From Sedimentimonas flavescens (GTDB lineage: Bacteria; Pseudomonadota; Alphaproteobacteria; Rhodobacterales; Rhodobacteraceae), in assembly GCF_019264375.1 (NCBI RefSeq), contig NZ_JAHVAI010000002.1, positions 186,001 to 250,000 of the forward strand: a DNA stretch of 64,000 nt, given 5' to 3'. Under the pieces are notes generated by a model. The model had not been told where the DNA came from. It made no database searches and worked only from the letters and a program-made list of their open reading frames with translations. Below are positions 8,095 through 18,698 of this stretch, in pieces. Every line of letters begins with the position of its first letter. Position 1 is the stretch's first letter. The translations under genes were made by a program, and so were the position numbers.

Positions 8095-8667
8095 TTATTC
8101 CTCCGCCCAATCCGACCCGGGCAGATCGCCAATGGGGTATTCTGCCAGACGGTCATAACGCGGCCCATGGGGATCGAGCGTCGAGTGATAAAGCACGAAT
8201 TCCCCCACTGCGAATCCCGGCAATGTGAAATCGGCCGAGGCCTCCAGGAAGCGTCCAAGCCGCAATTCCTCGGCCGGACCATAGGCGCGACCAAAGCGCG
8301 CAAGGGTCACATGCGGGCGAAACCGCCGCCGTGCCAGATCGATCCCGACGGCACGCGCCGCCGCCGCCACATGGCGCTGTAGGGCCTCAAGCGGCGGGTT
8401 CTTGCGCAGACCGACAAAGACCAGATCGGGGCGCGCGCGATCCATCACATCGGCGCCCGCCAGTTCGAGCACCAGAGGCTGCGTGGGAATGGCGGCCAGT
8501 TCCTCATCCAGCGCCTGCGCCTCGGCCAGACTGATCTCGCCCAGAAATGCCAGCGTCAGGTGCAGGTTCTCCTCGGCCACCGCCCGGCCGCAGCCCAACA
8601 GGGTTTGCAGCGCGACAATAGGCGCCACCGCCTCTTCCGGCATCGGAATCGCCACGAAAGCCCGCAT
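8095..8667 (-). CDS. thpR: RNA 2',3'-cyclic phosphodiesterase (2H family)
   Basis: Hydrolyses 2',3'-cyclic phosphate ends of RNA; older literature calls it 2'-5' RNA ligase. The 190-residue protein has both defining HxT motifs: HLTLAFLG at residue 36 and HVTLARFG at residue 119, at the usual spacing. The start at 8667 follows a GGGGGG stretch. It lies between acpP and fabF on the same strand but after the acpP terminator, so it probably depends on read-through or its own promoter. Insertion of this RNA-repair gene between lipid genes appears to have no functional link. Confidence 0.92.
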   Translation of the reverse strand: MRAFVAIPMPEEAVAPIVALQTLLGCGRAVAEENLHLTLAFLGEISLAEAQALDEELAAIPTQPLVLELAGADVMDRARPDLVFVGLRKNPPLEALQRHVAAAARAVGIDLARRRFRPHVTLARFGRAYGPAEELRLGRFLEASADFTLPGFAVGEFVLYHSTLDPHGPRYDRLAEYPIGDLPGSDWAEE

Positions 8668-8686
8668 TTACCCCCCGGAATGCAAA

Positions 8687-8710
8687 ACGGCGCCCACAAG
8701 GGGGCGCCGT
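8687..8710 (-). terminator. acpP terminator
   Basis: 9-bp stem ACGGCGCCC / GGGCGCCGT, 6-base loop, followed on the minus strand by TTTTGC. It lies 22 bases after the acpP stop and would separate the abundant acpP mRNA from thpR-fabF. Confidence 0.75.
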
Positions 8711-8732
8711 CGAAAACCTATCCGAAATCGGA

Positions 8733-8966
8733 TCAGGCGGCTTCGGTGATGAACTTCACCGCGTCGCCAAAGGTCTGGATGGTCTCAGCAGCGTCGTCCG
8801 GGATCTCGATGCCGAACTCTTCTTCGAAGGCCATAACCAGCTCGACGGTGTCGAGGCTGTCGGCGCCCAGATCGTCGATGAACGAGGCGGTCTCGGTGAC
8901 CTTGTCCTCTTCAACGCCCAGGTGCTCCACGACGATCTTCTTCACGCGATCAGCGATGTCGCTCAT
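8733..8966 (-). CDS. acpP: Acyl carrier protein
   Basis: Carries growing acyl chains on a phosphopantetheine arm. The 77-residue acidic protein has the invariant attachment motif [18 protein letters not shown] (Ser of DSLD) and the usual four-helix length. It is in the canonical fabG-acpP-fabF order, with a 177-base leader after fabG that contains its own likely promoter. Confidence 0.98.
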   Translation of the reverse strand: MSDIADRVKKIVVEHLGVEEDKVTETASFIDDLGADSLDTVELVMAFEEEFGIEIPDDAAETIQTFGDAVKFITEAA

Positions 8967-9087
8967 GTCATTTCCTCAGTTTGAGGGCCTCTGCCCGTCC
9001 CTAGTTCTAGCTCGTTCGAGCGGCTTGATGCGCCCCGCATAGCGAGGCAGCCGAAAGGCTGGGTCAGCCCCCGGCCCGTCCTAGCCG

Positions 9088-9116
9088 CTAATATCTACAG
9101 TCTTCCCGCAAGGCAA
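9088..9116 (-). promoter_or_regulatory. Candidate acpP promoter
   Basis: Minus-strand TTGCCT, 17-base spacer, TATTAG (four of six matches in each box), about 115 bases upstream of the acpP start and just after the fabG stop. A private promoter for acpP is common because the protein is needed in large amounts. Confidence 0.4.
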
Positions 9117-9143
9117 GCCGTTTTGCAGCCTCGGGGCATCTGG

Positions 9144-9881
9144 TCACACCATGGCCATGCCGCCGTTGACGTGCAAAGTGGCACCGGTCATATAGCCCGC
9201 CTCAGGGCTGGCCAGATAGAGAACCGCTGCCGCGATTTCCTCGGGCGCGCCCATGCGGCCTGCCGGGATCTGCGTCAGGATCTTGGATTTCTGGTCGTCG
9301 TTGAGCTTGTCAGTCATCGCGGTGGCGATGAAACCGGGCGCCACGCAGTTCACGGTGATGCCCCGGCTTGCGACTTCATAGGCCAGCGATTTCGACATGC
9401 CCACCATGCCCGCCTTGGCGGCAGCGTAGTTGCCCTGACCGGGGTTGCCCGTCGCGCCCACGACCGAGGTGATGTTGATGATACGGCCCCAACGCGCCTT
9501 CATCATGCCGCGCAGCACGCCACGCATCAGCCGGAAGGACGAGGTCAGGTTGACGTCCAGAACCGACTGCCATTCCTCGTCCGACATGCGCATGAACAGG
9601 TTGTCGCGCGTGATGCCTGCGTTGTTGACCAGAATGTCCAGCCCGCCCATCGCCTCGATGGCGGCCTTGGGCAGCGCCTCGACCGAGGCCGCGTCGCTCA
9701 GGTTCGCGGGCACGACAAAGGCGCGCTCGCCCAGCTCGGCGGCCAGCGCCTCCAGCGGCTCGACCCGCGTGCCCGACAGCGCGACCTTGGCGCCTGCGGC
9801 ATGCAGCGCCTTGGCGATCTCGGCGCCGATACCACCCGAAGCGCCGGTCACCAGCGCCGATTTCCCAGTCAGATCAAACAT
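9144..9881 (-). CDS. fabG: 3-oxoacyl-ACP reductase
   Basis: NADPH-dependent reductase of the fatty acid cycle, short-chain dehydrogenase family. The 245-residue protein shows the cofactor motif TGASGGIG (residues 13-20), NNAG, the catalytic Ser in NITSVVGATGN, and YAAAKAG (Tyr/Lys). The ending YMTGATLHVNGGMAMV is typical of FabG. A GAGGGA site precedes the ATG. fabD lies upstream on the same strand, but a divergent gene occupies the opposite strand between them. Confidence 0.97.
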   Translation of the reverse strand: MFDLTGKSALVTGASGGIGAEIAKALHAAGAKVALSGTRVEPLEALAAELGERAFVVPANLSDAASVEALPKAAIEAMGGLDILVNNAGITRDNLFMRMSDEEWQSVLDVNLTSSFRLMRGVLRGMMKARWGRIINITSVVGATGNPGQGNYAAAKAGMVGMSKSLAYEVASRGITVNCVAPGFIATAMTDKLNDDQKSKILTQIPAGRMGAPEEIAAAVLYLASPEAGYMTGATLHVNGGMAMV

Positions 9882-10024
9882 GGTCGTCCCTCAGGTTAAC
9901 TTTGCGCCTCAATAGCAGCGATCCGGCCTTCCTGCCAGCCACCGGGCGCATCTTTCCGCGCCCGGCCATAAATTCGCCACCTTGGCCGCCTATTGAAGTG
10001 CGAACAGGCAAGCGACCGAAAACC

Positions 10025-10711
10025 ATGGCGAACACCGACATCCTCGCACAGACTGAAATCCCGATGGACCCGTTCGCCGCGGTGATCGAGAACCTCATGA
10101 GTTCCGCGCAGATCCCGCTGACGCTGGTCGCGCTGGCCGCCTTGCCGCTTCTGTTCAAGATGCTGACGAACCGATCGAAAAGTTCTTATCAAGAACGCGA
10201 CTACGGGCATGAGACGCTGGCCAAGCTGGCCGCGATGCAGCCCGACCCGCAACGCCTTGTCGTGAACAACGGCTACCGCGTCGTGCCGCTTCTGAACCGG
10301 CTTGAGGCGCGGGTGTTGCCGATGCTCGAAAAGATCGCGCGTGAAATGGGCGATGGCCACCGCGTTCTGGCGCAAGTCGCGCTGTCGCAGGTGGTTCATG
10401 CCGTCTCCCCCGATGGCACCGAGGACACGTTCTCAGACGCCAACAAGGCGCTGGCGGGCGAGCATCTCGACCTCGCCCTGCTCGACCGGCGCGGCTTTGT
10501 CGTGGCCGCGATCGAATGCCACGCGACCACCGAGGTTCCGAGCGACTTCCAGATCTCGCGCAGTCAAGCCAAGCGCGATGCGCTGGCCAAGGCGGGCCTC
10601 AAGCTGATCGACCTGCCCCCCGAGGCAGACGAGGCCCTAGTCCGCCTGCGTCTGGCCGAGATGACCGCCCTGCCCGTGCGCCCCGCTCAGCCGCGCATCG
10701 TCAGCGCATGA
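10025..10711 (+). CDS. DUF2726-domain protein with N-terminal membrane segment
   Basis: A 228-residue protein of unknown function. One membrane segment (about residues 32-47, IPLTLVALAALPLLF) is followed by a C-terminal region with NGYRVVPLLNRLEARVL, then LDLALLDRRGFVVAAIE and RDALAKAGLKLIDLP. This pattern (D-x9-E-x-K/C, then a 'sees K-A-G-L-K' block) resembles DUF2726 proteins, which share the PD-(D/E)XK nuclease-like fold in some topoisomerase-associated families; the assignment to nuclease activity is inference. Start chosen at MANTDIL (10025); upstream in-frame codons would overlap fabG. It is the only plus-strand gene inside the fab cluster. Confidence 0.65.
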   Translation: MANTDILAQTEIPMDPFAAVIENLMSSAQIPLTLVALAALPLLFKMLTNRSKSSYQERDYGHETLAKLAAMQPDPQRLVVNNGYRVVPLLNRLEARVLPMLEKIAREMGDGHRVLAQVALSQVVHAVSPDGTEDTFSDANKALAGEHLDLALLDRRGFVVAAIECHATTEVPSDFQISRSQAKRDALAKAGLKLIDLPPEADEALVRLRLAEMTALPVRPAQPRIVSA

Positions 10712-10715
10712 AAAA

Positions 10716-10735
10716 GGCGGGGCCGAAGCCCCGCC
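10716..10735 (-). terminator. fabD terminator
   Basis: 8-bp stem GGCGGGGC / GCCCCGCC with a 4-base loop, followed on the minus strand by TTTTT, 21 bases after the fabD stop. It could also end the convergent plus-strand gene, though that side lacks a T run. If it ends fabD transcription, fabG needs its own promoter. Confidence 0.7.
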
Positions 10736-10756
10736 CTGCCGTCATTTGATCGGGCC

Positions 10757-11698
10757 TCAGCCCTTGAGCGCGGCGATATCCTCGGGCGCGCCCACGTTCT
10801 TTTGCACGGTTTCCTTGGCAATGCGCTTGACCATGCCCGACAGCGCCTTGCCCGCGCCGATCTCCCAGAACTCGGTCACGCCCTGACCCACCATCCACAG
10901 CACGCTCTCGCGCCAGCGGACCGAGCCGGTGACCTGCTCGATCAGCAGTTGGCGGATCACCTCGGGGTCGCTCACCGCCTCGGCGCGCACGTTGGCCACG
11001 ACCGGCACGGCAGGCGCCGCAATCTGCACCGAGGCCAGCGCCTCGGCCATCTTGTCGGCGGCGGGCTGCATCAGCGCGCAATGGAACGGTGCCGAGACTG
11101 GCAGCATCAGTGCGCGCTTGGCACCGGCCGCCTTGGCAATCTCGACCGCGCGCTCAACCGCAGCCTTATGGCCCGAGACCACAACCTGCGCGGGATCGTT
11201 ATCGTTGGCAGCCTGACAGACCTCCTGCCCCGTGCCAGCGGCCGCGGCTTCGCCCGCGATCCGCGTCGCGGTCTCGAAATCCAGACCCAGCAGCGCGGCC
11301 ATCGCGCCTACACCCACCGGAACCGCAGATTGCATCGCCTCGCCACGGATCCGCAGCAGCTTGGCCGTGTCGGTCACGCTCAGTGCGCCCGCCGCGCAAA
11401 GCGCCGAGTACTCCCCGAGCGAATGCCCCGCCACGAATGCCGCGTCCTTGACCGAGAAGCCCTCGGCCTCCAGCGCGCGCAGCGCCGCGATCGAGGTGGC
11501 CATCAGCGCGGGCTGCGCATTGGCCGTCAGGGTCAGCGTTTCGATCTCGCCTTCCCAGATCAGGCTCGACAGGCTCTCGCCCAGGGCGGCGTCCACCTCA
11601 TCAAAGACCGCCTTGGCGGCGGGATAGGCTTCGGCCAACGCCTTGCCCATACCGATGGTCTGCGCGCCCTGTCCGGGGAATACGAATGCTCGGCTCAT
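10757..11698 (-). CDS. fabD: Malonyl-CoA:ACP transacylase
   Basis: Transfers malonyl from CoA to ACP for fatty acid synthesis. The 313-residue protein has the N-terminal FVFPGQGAQ motif, the nucleophile in GHSLGEYSAL (Ser about residue 92), and the catalytic His in SAPFHCALM. The start MSRAF at 11698 has a GGAGG site; an in-frame codon four earlier is less likely. It heads the fabD-fabG-acpP-fabF group but is separated from fabG by a terminator and an opposite-strand gene. Confidence 0.96.
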   Translation of the reverse strand: MSRAFVFPGQGAQTIGMGKALAEAYPAAKAVFDEVDAALGESLSSLIWEGEIETLTLTANAQPALMATSIAALRALEAEGFSVKDAAFVAGHSLGEYSALCAAGALSVTDTAKLLRIRGEAMQSAVPVGVGAMAALLGLDFETATRIAGEAAAAGTGQEVCQAANDNDPAQVVVSGHKAAVERAVEIAKAAGAKRALMLPVSAPFHCALMQPAADKMAEALASVQIAAPAVPVVANVRAEAVSDPEVIRQLLIEQVTGSVRWRESVLWMVGQGVTEFWEIGAGKALSGMVKRIAKETVQKNVGAPEDIAALKG

Positions 11699-11842
11699 GG
11701 CTTCCTCCACATTGTGCTTGCCTCGGTCTAGCGTGACCCGAGGGCACTGACAACAACCTGCGCACAGAGTCTGTGCGCCTGTCCGCGTGGTTCATGCGCG
11801 CGCGCAGACCTATGGTCTGGGGAAAGTTCACACGAGGCCCCC

Positions 11843-13048
11843 ATGCTGACCAACACCTCCCACAGCTACGGCTCGGTTGCCCGGATCTTCCACTGGCTCA
11901 CCGCGCTTCTGATCCTGTCCGCGATCGGCCTAGGGCTATATGCCGAGGACCTGCCACGCGATACCGACGCCGCCGTCGCCACGCTTGTCACGATTTATTC
12001 CGCGCACAAGACCATCGGCGTTGCCGCCTTCTTCACCGCGCTTGCCCGCATTCTCTGGTCGCTTGCACAGCCCAAACCCGCGCCGCTGCACCCCGAGCGC
12101 CGGGCCGAGACCTTCGCGGCCGAGCTGATCCACTGGGCGCTTTACGGCGCGATGCTGATCATGCCGCTCTCGGGCTGGATCGGCCACGCAGCGCAGGCGG
12201 GCTTTGCCCCGATCCTGTGGCCCTTCGGCCAGACCCTGCCCTTCGTGCCACAATCGACCGATGTCGCCCATCTGTTCGAGGGAATTCACAAGCTCTCGGC
12301 CCTTGTCCTTTACGCCGCAATCGGCCTGCACGTATTGGGCGCGCTTAAGCATGTGATCATCGACCGCGACGCAACCATGGCACGGATGACGCGCGGCACC
12401 CCGGCGGGCGAAGGCCGCGTGACACATGGCGCAGGCGCGCCCTTGGCCGCGTTGGCCATTTGGGCAGCCGTGATCGGCGGCGCGTTGCCCCTTCCCGCCG
12501 GACCTGAACGCCCCGAGGCCCCCGCCCCCGTCGCACAAAACCAGCCCCCCGGGAACTGGAAAGTCAGCGAGGGCACGCTTGACTTCACCGTTCAGCAGAT
12601 GGGCGCGGCGGTCAGTGGCTCCCTGCCCGCCTGGACCGCGCAGATCGACTATGACGAGGCCAGCGGCGCCGGCAGCGTCACCGTGCAGATCGACACGACG
12701 CAACTCACCCTCGGCGCGGTCACCGATCAGGCCAAGGGGGCGGAGTTCTTCGACACCGCCACCTTCCCCATTGCCGCCTTCACAGCCGATCTGAAGCGCG
12801 TCCAGGGCAACGCACATGAGGCCACCGGCACCCTGACCCTGCGCGGCGCCTCGGTTCCGCTCACCCTGCCCTTTGCGCTGAGCATCGCAGGCGATCAGGC
12901 CACCATGACCGGTGAGGCCGTGCTTGACCGCCGCGCCTTCGGCATGGGCGAAAGCTATCCCGACGAAAGCACCGTGGGCTTTAGCGTCACCGTGCAGGTC
13001 ACGCTTAGCGCTACACGCCAGCCTGCTTCGGCAGCTCTCGACGCCTGA
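11843..13048 (+). CDS. Cytochrome b561 - YceI domain fusion protein
   Basis: Two domains in one 401-residue chain. Residues 1-180 are a cytochrome b561-type membrane domain with four helices and the haem-ligand pattern (His17 in IFHWLT, His55 in SAHKTIG, His97 in LIHWAL, His149/163). A fifth membrane segment (about 200-217) leads to a Pro/Ala linker and a YceI lipocalin-like domain (about 238-390: NWKVSEGTLDFTVQQMG ... RRAFGMGE) placed in the periplasm. YceI domains bind polyisoprenoid lipids, so the protein may move electrons between quinone-like lipids; that link is inference. It converges with a separate yceI gene across a shared terminator. Confidence 0.88.
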   Translation: MLTNTSHSYGSVARIFHWLTALLILSAIGLGLYAEDLPRDTDAAVATLVTIYSAHKTIGVAAFFTALARILWSLAQPKPAPLHPERRAETFAAELIHWALYGAMLIMPLSGWIGHAAQAGFAPILWPFGQTLPFVPQSTDVAHLFEGIHKLSALVLYAAIGLHVLGALKHVIIDRDATMARMTRGTPAGEGRVTHGAGAPLAALAIWAAVIGGALPLPAGPERPEAPAPVAQNQPPGNWKVSEGTLDFTVQQMGAAVSGSLPAWTAQIDYDEASGAGSVTVQIDTTQLTLGAVTDQAKGAEFFDTATFPIAAFTADLKRVQGNAHEATGTLTLRGASVPLTLPFALSIAGDQATMTGEAVLDRRAFGMGESYPDESTVGFSVTVQVTLSATRQPASAALDA

Positions 13049-13069
13049 CGCCACGCCTTCATAAAGAAT

Positions 13070-13099
13070 AACGGCCGCCGGAGCGATCCGGCGGCCGTT
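13070..13099. terminator. Bidirectional terminator between convergent YceI genes
   Basis: Perfect 13-bp stem AACGGCCGCCGGA / TCCGGCGGCCGTT with a GCGA loop. Plus-strand continuation is TTCGATTT and the minus side is TTATTCTTTAT, so it can serve both the fusion gene and the stand-alone yceI. Confidence 0.85.
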
Positions 13100-13118
13100 T
13101 CGATTTAATGGGCGGGGC

Positions 13119-13694
13119 TTATTCCACCTTCATGGCCTCGATCGAGATCGCGATCTGAACCTCATCCGAGACGTAGGGCGCAAACATGCCCATGTCGAAG
13201 TCCGAGCGCTTGATCTCGGTGGTGGCGTTGAAGCCGACCCACGGCTTCTTTTCCATCGGGTGCTCGCCCATCTGGGTCATCTCGGCATCCAGCACGACCG
13301 GCTTGGTCACGCCGTTGATGGTCAGATCGCCGGTGATCTTGCCGGTCTTCTCGCCGGTCACCTCGATTCCGGTCGATTTGAACGAGATCTCCGGGCTCGC
13401 TTCGGCGCCGAAGAAGTCCTCGGTCAGGAAGTGCTGCGTGCGCGCATCCCAGCCGGTGAAGAGCGAGGCGGTCGGGAAGCTCACTTCAACCGACGAGGCC
13501 GCCGGGTCTTCCGCATCGAACTGGATCGTGCCTTCAAAGCCCGAGAACATGCCCGTCGTGGTCGAGAACCCCAGGTGCGTGTAGTCGAACACGATCTGGC
13601 TGTGGCTCGGGTCGAGGGTGTAGGTCGCGGGTGCCGCAGCGACGGCGGAGGCAAGACCAAAGGCAAGGCCGGCGGCAAGCAGAACGGATTTCAT
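13119..13694 (-). CDS. Secreted YceI-family polyisoprenoid-binding protein
   Basis: Periplasmic lipocalin-like protein of 191 residues. A signal peptide (MKSVLLAAGLAFGLASAVAAA, cleavage about residue 21) is followed by the YceI core: TYTLDPSHSQIVFDYTHLGF, FDAEDPAAS, ITGDLTINGVTKPV and a conserved late block WVGFNATTEIKRSDFDMG. Start at 13694 has AGGAG 12 bases upstream; in-frame codons further up would precede the signal peptide by 46 residues and are rejected. It faces the b561-YceI fusion tail to tail, suggesting related function in quinone or isoprenoid handling. Confidence 0.92.
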   Translation of the reverse strand: MKSVLLAAGLAFGLASAVAAAPATYTLDPSHSQIVFDYTHLGFSTTTGMFSGFEGTIQFDAEDPAASSVEVSFPTASLFTGWDARTQHFLTEDFFGAEASPEISFKSTGIEVTGEKTGKITGDLTINGVTKPVVLDAEMTQMGEHPMEKKPWVGFNATTEIKRSDFDMGMFAPYVSDEVQIAISIEAMKVE

Positions 13695-13832
13695 CGCGGG
13701 GGGTACTCCTGTCATGGCGATTTCAGCGGTGAAGATGCCCACCACAGGCCCCCGTCTCAATTCCACACGCCCCCACAGAGTCTGTGCGCAGACGCAGATC
13801 ACGTTCGCGCCAGACCGACCCGCAGAAAGCAA

Positions 13833-13858
13833 AAAGGGCGCCCGTCCGGGCGCCCTTT
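13833..13858 (-). terminator. glnA terminator
   Basis: 11-bp stem AAAGGGCGCCC / GGGCGCCCTTT with a 4-base loop, followed on the minus strand by TTGC. It lies 20 bases after the glnA stop. T and A runs on both sides allow activity in both directions. Confidence 0.85.
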
Positions 13859-13877
13859 CCGTTGATTTTCCAGCCCC

Positions 13878-15287
13878 TTAGCAGGAGTAGTACATCTGGT
13901 ACTCGACCGGGTGGGGGGTGTGCTCGTAAGCGTAAACTTCTTCCCACTTCAGCGACATGTAGCCCTCGATGAGGCCTTTGGTGAACACGTCGCCCGCGAG
14001 CAGGAAGTCGTGATCCGCTTCCAGCGACTCGAGCGCTTCACGCAGCGAGCCGCAGACGGTCGGGATCGCGGCCAGTTCTTCCGGCGGCAGGTCGTAGAGG
14101 TCCTTGTCCGAAGCCGGGCCCGGATCGATCTTGTTCTTGATGCCGTCGAGACCAGCCATCATCAGTGCCGCAAAGCACAGATAGGGGTTCGCAGCCGGAT
14201 CGGGGAAACGGGCTTCGACGCGCTTGGCCTTCGGCGACTCGGTCCACGGAATACGGACGCAACCCGAGCGGTTGCGGGCCGAGTAGGCGCGCAGAACCGG
14301 GGCTTCGAAGCCCGGGATCAGTCGCTTGTACGAGTTGGTCGAGGGGTTGCTGAAGGCGTTCAGGGTCTTGGCGTGCTTGAGAATGCCACCGATGAACCAC
14401 AGCGCTTCCTGCGACAGGTCAGCATACTTGTCACCCGCGAACAGCGGCTTGCCGTCTTTCCAGATCGACATGTTCACGTGCATACCCGAGCCGTTGTCGC
14501 CCTTCATGGGCTTCGGCATGAAGGTCACGGTCTTGCCGTAGGCGTGGGCCACGTTGTGGATCACGTACTTGTACTTCTGGATGTTGTCGGCCTGCTCGAC
14601 CAGACCACCGAAGATCATGCCGAGTTCGTGCTGACAGGTCGCCACTTCGTGGTGGTGCTTGTCGACCTTGATGCCCATGCGCTTCATGGTCGAGAGCATC
14701 TCGCCACGCAGGTCCTGGGCTTCGTCGACCGGGTTCACCGGGAAGTAGCCGCCCTTGTGGCCGGCACGGTGAGCAAGGTTGCCCATCTCGATAGCGGCGT
14801 CGGTGTTCCAGGCGGCGGCTTCCGCGTCGATCTGGTACGACACTTTGGCCGGGGTGACCGAGTAGCGCACGTCGTCGAAGATGAAGAATTCAGCTTCCGG
14901 CCCGAAATAGGCGGTGTCACCGATACCCGAGGACTTCAGGTAGGCCTCAGCCTTGAGGGCGACCTGACGCGGGCAGCGGTCATAGGCCTCGCCGGTATCC
15001 GGCTCGACGACGACGCAGTGCACGCACAGGGTCTTTTCGGCGTAGAAGGGGTCGATATAGACCGACGAGGCATCCGGGATCAGCTTCATGTCGGACTGGT
15101 CGATCGATTTCCAGCCAGCGATCGACGAACCGTCGAACATGAAGCCTTCTTCGAAGAAGTCTTCGTCGACCAGGTCGGCGATCAGCGTCACGTGCTGCAG
15201 TTTGCCGCGCGGGTCGGTGAAGCGGACGTCGACGTATTCAACGTCTTCCGCCTTCATCAGGTCGAGAGCTTTTTTAACTGCGCTCAT
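13878..15287 (-). CDS. glnA: Glutamine synthetase type I
   Basis: Makes glutamine from glutamate and ammonia; main ammonium assimilation enzyme. The 469-residue length and motifs fit GSI-beta: FDGSSIAGWKSI, GPEAEFFIFDDV (metal ligands), KHHHEVATCQHE, the ATP-site KPMKGDNGSGMHVN, and DKDLYDLPPEE with the adenylylation Tyr near residue 398. It follows glnB on the same strand after 66 bases, the standard alphaproteobacterial glnBA pair, so activity is likely set by PII/GlnE adenylylation and expression by nitrogen status. Confidence 0.98.
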   Translation of the reverse strand: MSAVKKALDLMKAEDVEYVDVRFTDPRGKLQHVTLIADLVDEDFFEEGFMFDGSSIAGWKSIDQSDMKLIPDASSVYIDPFYAEKTLCVHCVVVEPDTGEAYDRCPRQVALKAEAYLKSSGIGDTAYFGPEAEFFIFDDVRYSVTPAKVSYQIDAEAAAWNTDAAIEMGNLAHRAGHKGGYFPVNPVDEAQDLRGEMLSTMKRMGIKVDKHHHEVATCQHELGMIFGGLVEQADNIQKYKYVIHNVAHAYGKTVTFMPKPMKGDNGSGMHVNMSIWKDGKPLFAGDKYADLSQEALWFIGGILKHAKTLNAFSNPSTNSYKRLIPGFEAPVLRAYSARNRSGCVRIPWTESPKAKRVEARFPDPAANPYLCFAALMMAGLDGIKNKIDPGPASDKDLYDLPPEELAAIPTVCGSLREALESLEADHDFLLAGDVFTKGLIEGYMSLKWEEVYAYEHTPHPVEYQMYYSC

Positions 15288-15353
15288 TGCTACTTACCCT
15301 TTCGTTGAGCATGGGTTTACCGGGCCCCGGCAGGCCCGTATTCGTATGAATTC

Positions 15354-17411
<2,058 letters not shown>

Positions 17412-17478
17412 GCGGCGCAAAAGATTTTTCGCAAGGCCCCTACCCTGCGCCGCGCGGTCTTGCTAAAAGGCGCGCGTT

Positions 17479-17562
17479 GCGGGTGTGGCGGAACTGGTAG
17501 ACGCACCAGATTTAGGTTCTGGCGCCTTTGGCGTGGGGGTTCGAGTCCCTTCACCCGCACCA
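17479..17562 (+). tRNA. tRNA-Leu (anticodon UAG)
   Basis: Acceptor GCGGGTG pairs with CACCCGC, followed by A and an encoded CCA. Anticodon stem CCAGA/TCTGG encloses loop TTTAGGT with anticodon TAG (17513-17515). The long variable arm GCGCCTTTGGCGT is typical of class II tRNA-Leu, and the T arm has GGTTCGAGTCC. Reads CUA and, by wobble, other CUN codons. Confidence 0.97.
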
Positions 17563-17597
17563 CTTTGCAATCCCGACATCTTTCCGCGCGATGCGCG

Positions 17598-18497
17598 TCA
17601 GATCCGGCCCTTCAGGGCCTGTTCCATGTCGAAGACAGTCGCACGCAGCGGCGCGTCATCCACGCGCAAAAGCCCCTCGTTGCCGCGCCGGATGTCGATC
17701 ACGCAATACATTGTCGTGGCCATGAACAGCGCGAGCGAGAACAACCGCCATGTCATCGGGTTGCCGACCATGCCCACGTTGTTTCCCAACAGGAACAGCG
17801 ACACCATGATCGACAGATAGACGACCAGCTGCATGAAGCTGGCAAGCGGCACCGACAGCGTCGCCATCCGATAAAGATGCGCATCAAGCACATCGTTGAC
17901 CGCCCCCGCCACGAAGCCCTTCAGCGGCGCCGGGAACGGGTCTTGCGTGCCTTTTAGCGTCAGCGGCCATAGCTTCGCCTGCGCCTGAAGGCTGCGATCG
18001 ACGAAGGCATGAACGTCGGCGATCTTGGTGGTCGAAGTGCCCTTCGGCACAACGCGCGAGCGCCCATACTCCAGCAGCGCCACCTGCAACTCGGTGCGAA
18101 CGGGCTCTTCAAGGTAATCCGCGCGCAAGAAGGCCGTGCCGATCACGGCGGCCTCATCGGTGATCGAACCCTTGATCGACTGGGCCACCGTCAGCGCATT
18201 GCCGAAGGTGAATGCCAGCAGCAAACCAAGCAGCGCCATGAAGGCGCCAAGCGTGGCATCGCTGAGGAACGGCTCGACGCCCATACCCTCGGCCAGCAAC
18301 CGCGTGCGCCGCCGACGCCCAAGCGTATGCCCCGCCCAGATTGCCAGAGGCGGGGTCAGGCCAAGCAGCAGCAGGACTTGCCAAAGGGTGAACGCCGAAA
18401 CGGTGATCTCGCCGAAAAGCCCGGCGGCGGTGGTCGGTTCCAATCTGCACTCCGAATTGACGAAACGCGCCTGTCTGCTCGCTATTCTTAAAGGCAT
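17598..18497 (-). CDS. DUF4239-like (bestrophin-related) membrane protein
   Basis: A 299-residue inner-membrane protein. Four hydrophobic segments are seen: two near the N-terminus (about 36-56 and 83-104, [24 protein letters not shown]) and two near the C-terminus (about 216-236 and 247-265). The pairing, the soluble middle with [13 protein letters not shown] and the closing [14 protein letters not shown] are typical of DUF4239 proteins, which resemble bestrophin channels. Function is unknown. The start is uncertain: the first ATG has no clear ribosome binding site. It stands alone on the minus strand between tRNA-Leu and divergent tig. Confidence 0.7.
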   Translation of the reverse strand: MPLRIASRQARFVNSECRLEPTTAAGLFGEITVSAFTLWQVLLLLGLTPPLAIWAGHTLGRRRRTRLLAEGMGVEPFLSDATLGAFMALLGLLLAFTFGNALTVAQSIKGSITDEAAVIGTAFLRADYLEEPVRTELQVALLEYGRSRVVPKGTSTTKIADVHAFVDRSLQAQAKLWPLTLKGTQDPFPAPLKGFVAGAVNDVLDAHLYRMATLSVPLASFMQLVVYLSIMVSLFLLGNNVGMVGNPMTWRLFSLALFMATTMYCVIDIRRGNEGLLRVDDAPLRATVFDMEQALKGRI

Positions 18498-18658
18498 CGG
18501 AGCGCAAATCGAGAGGGATCATCCCCTTGCACGCGTGGCAATCCGCCGCTGTGCCCTTGCAGGCACAGCCGCCTCGCGCAATGGGTGCCGGATCGCGCCT
18601 TTTCACCTTGCCACCAAGGCCCGCGATCAATAGAAGGGCGGCTGAAATTGACGGACAT

Positions 18659-18678
18659 GGCCGCGCCAACGCGCGGCC
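18659..18678 (+). promoter_or_regulatory. Leader hairpin before trigger factor
   Basis: Perfect 8-bp stem GGCCGCGC / GCGCGGCC with a 4-base loop, ending 20 bases before the tig start. No T run follows, so it is not a terminator; it could affect translation or mRNA stability. Confidence 0.35.
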
Positions 18679-18698
18679 TTAGACACAGAGGAAACCCC

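Noticed and set aside
17479-17562. tRNA-Leu as attachment site of an integrated element
   Set aside because: No repeat of its 3' end was found nearby and the following genes (DUF4239, tig) are ordinary; no integrase.
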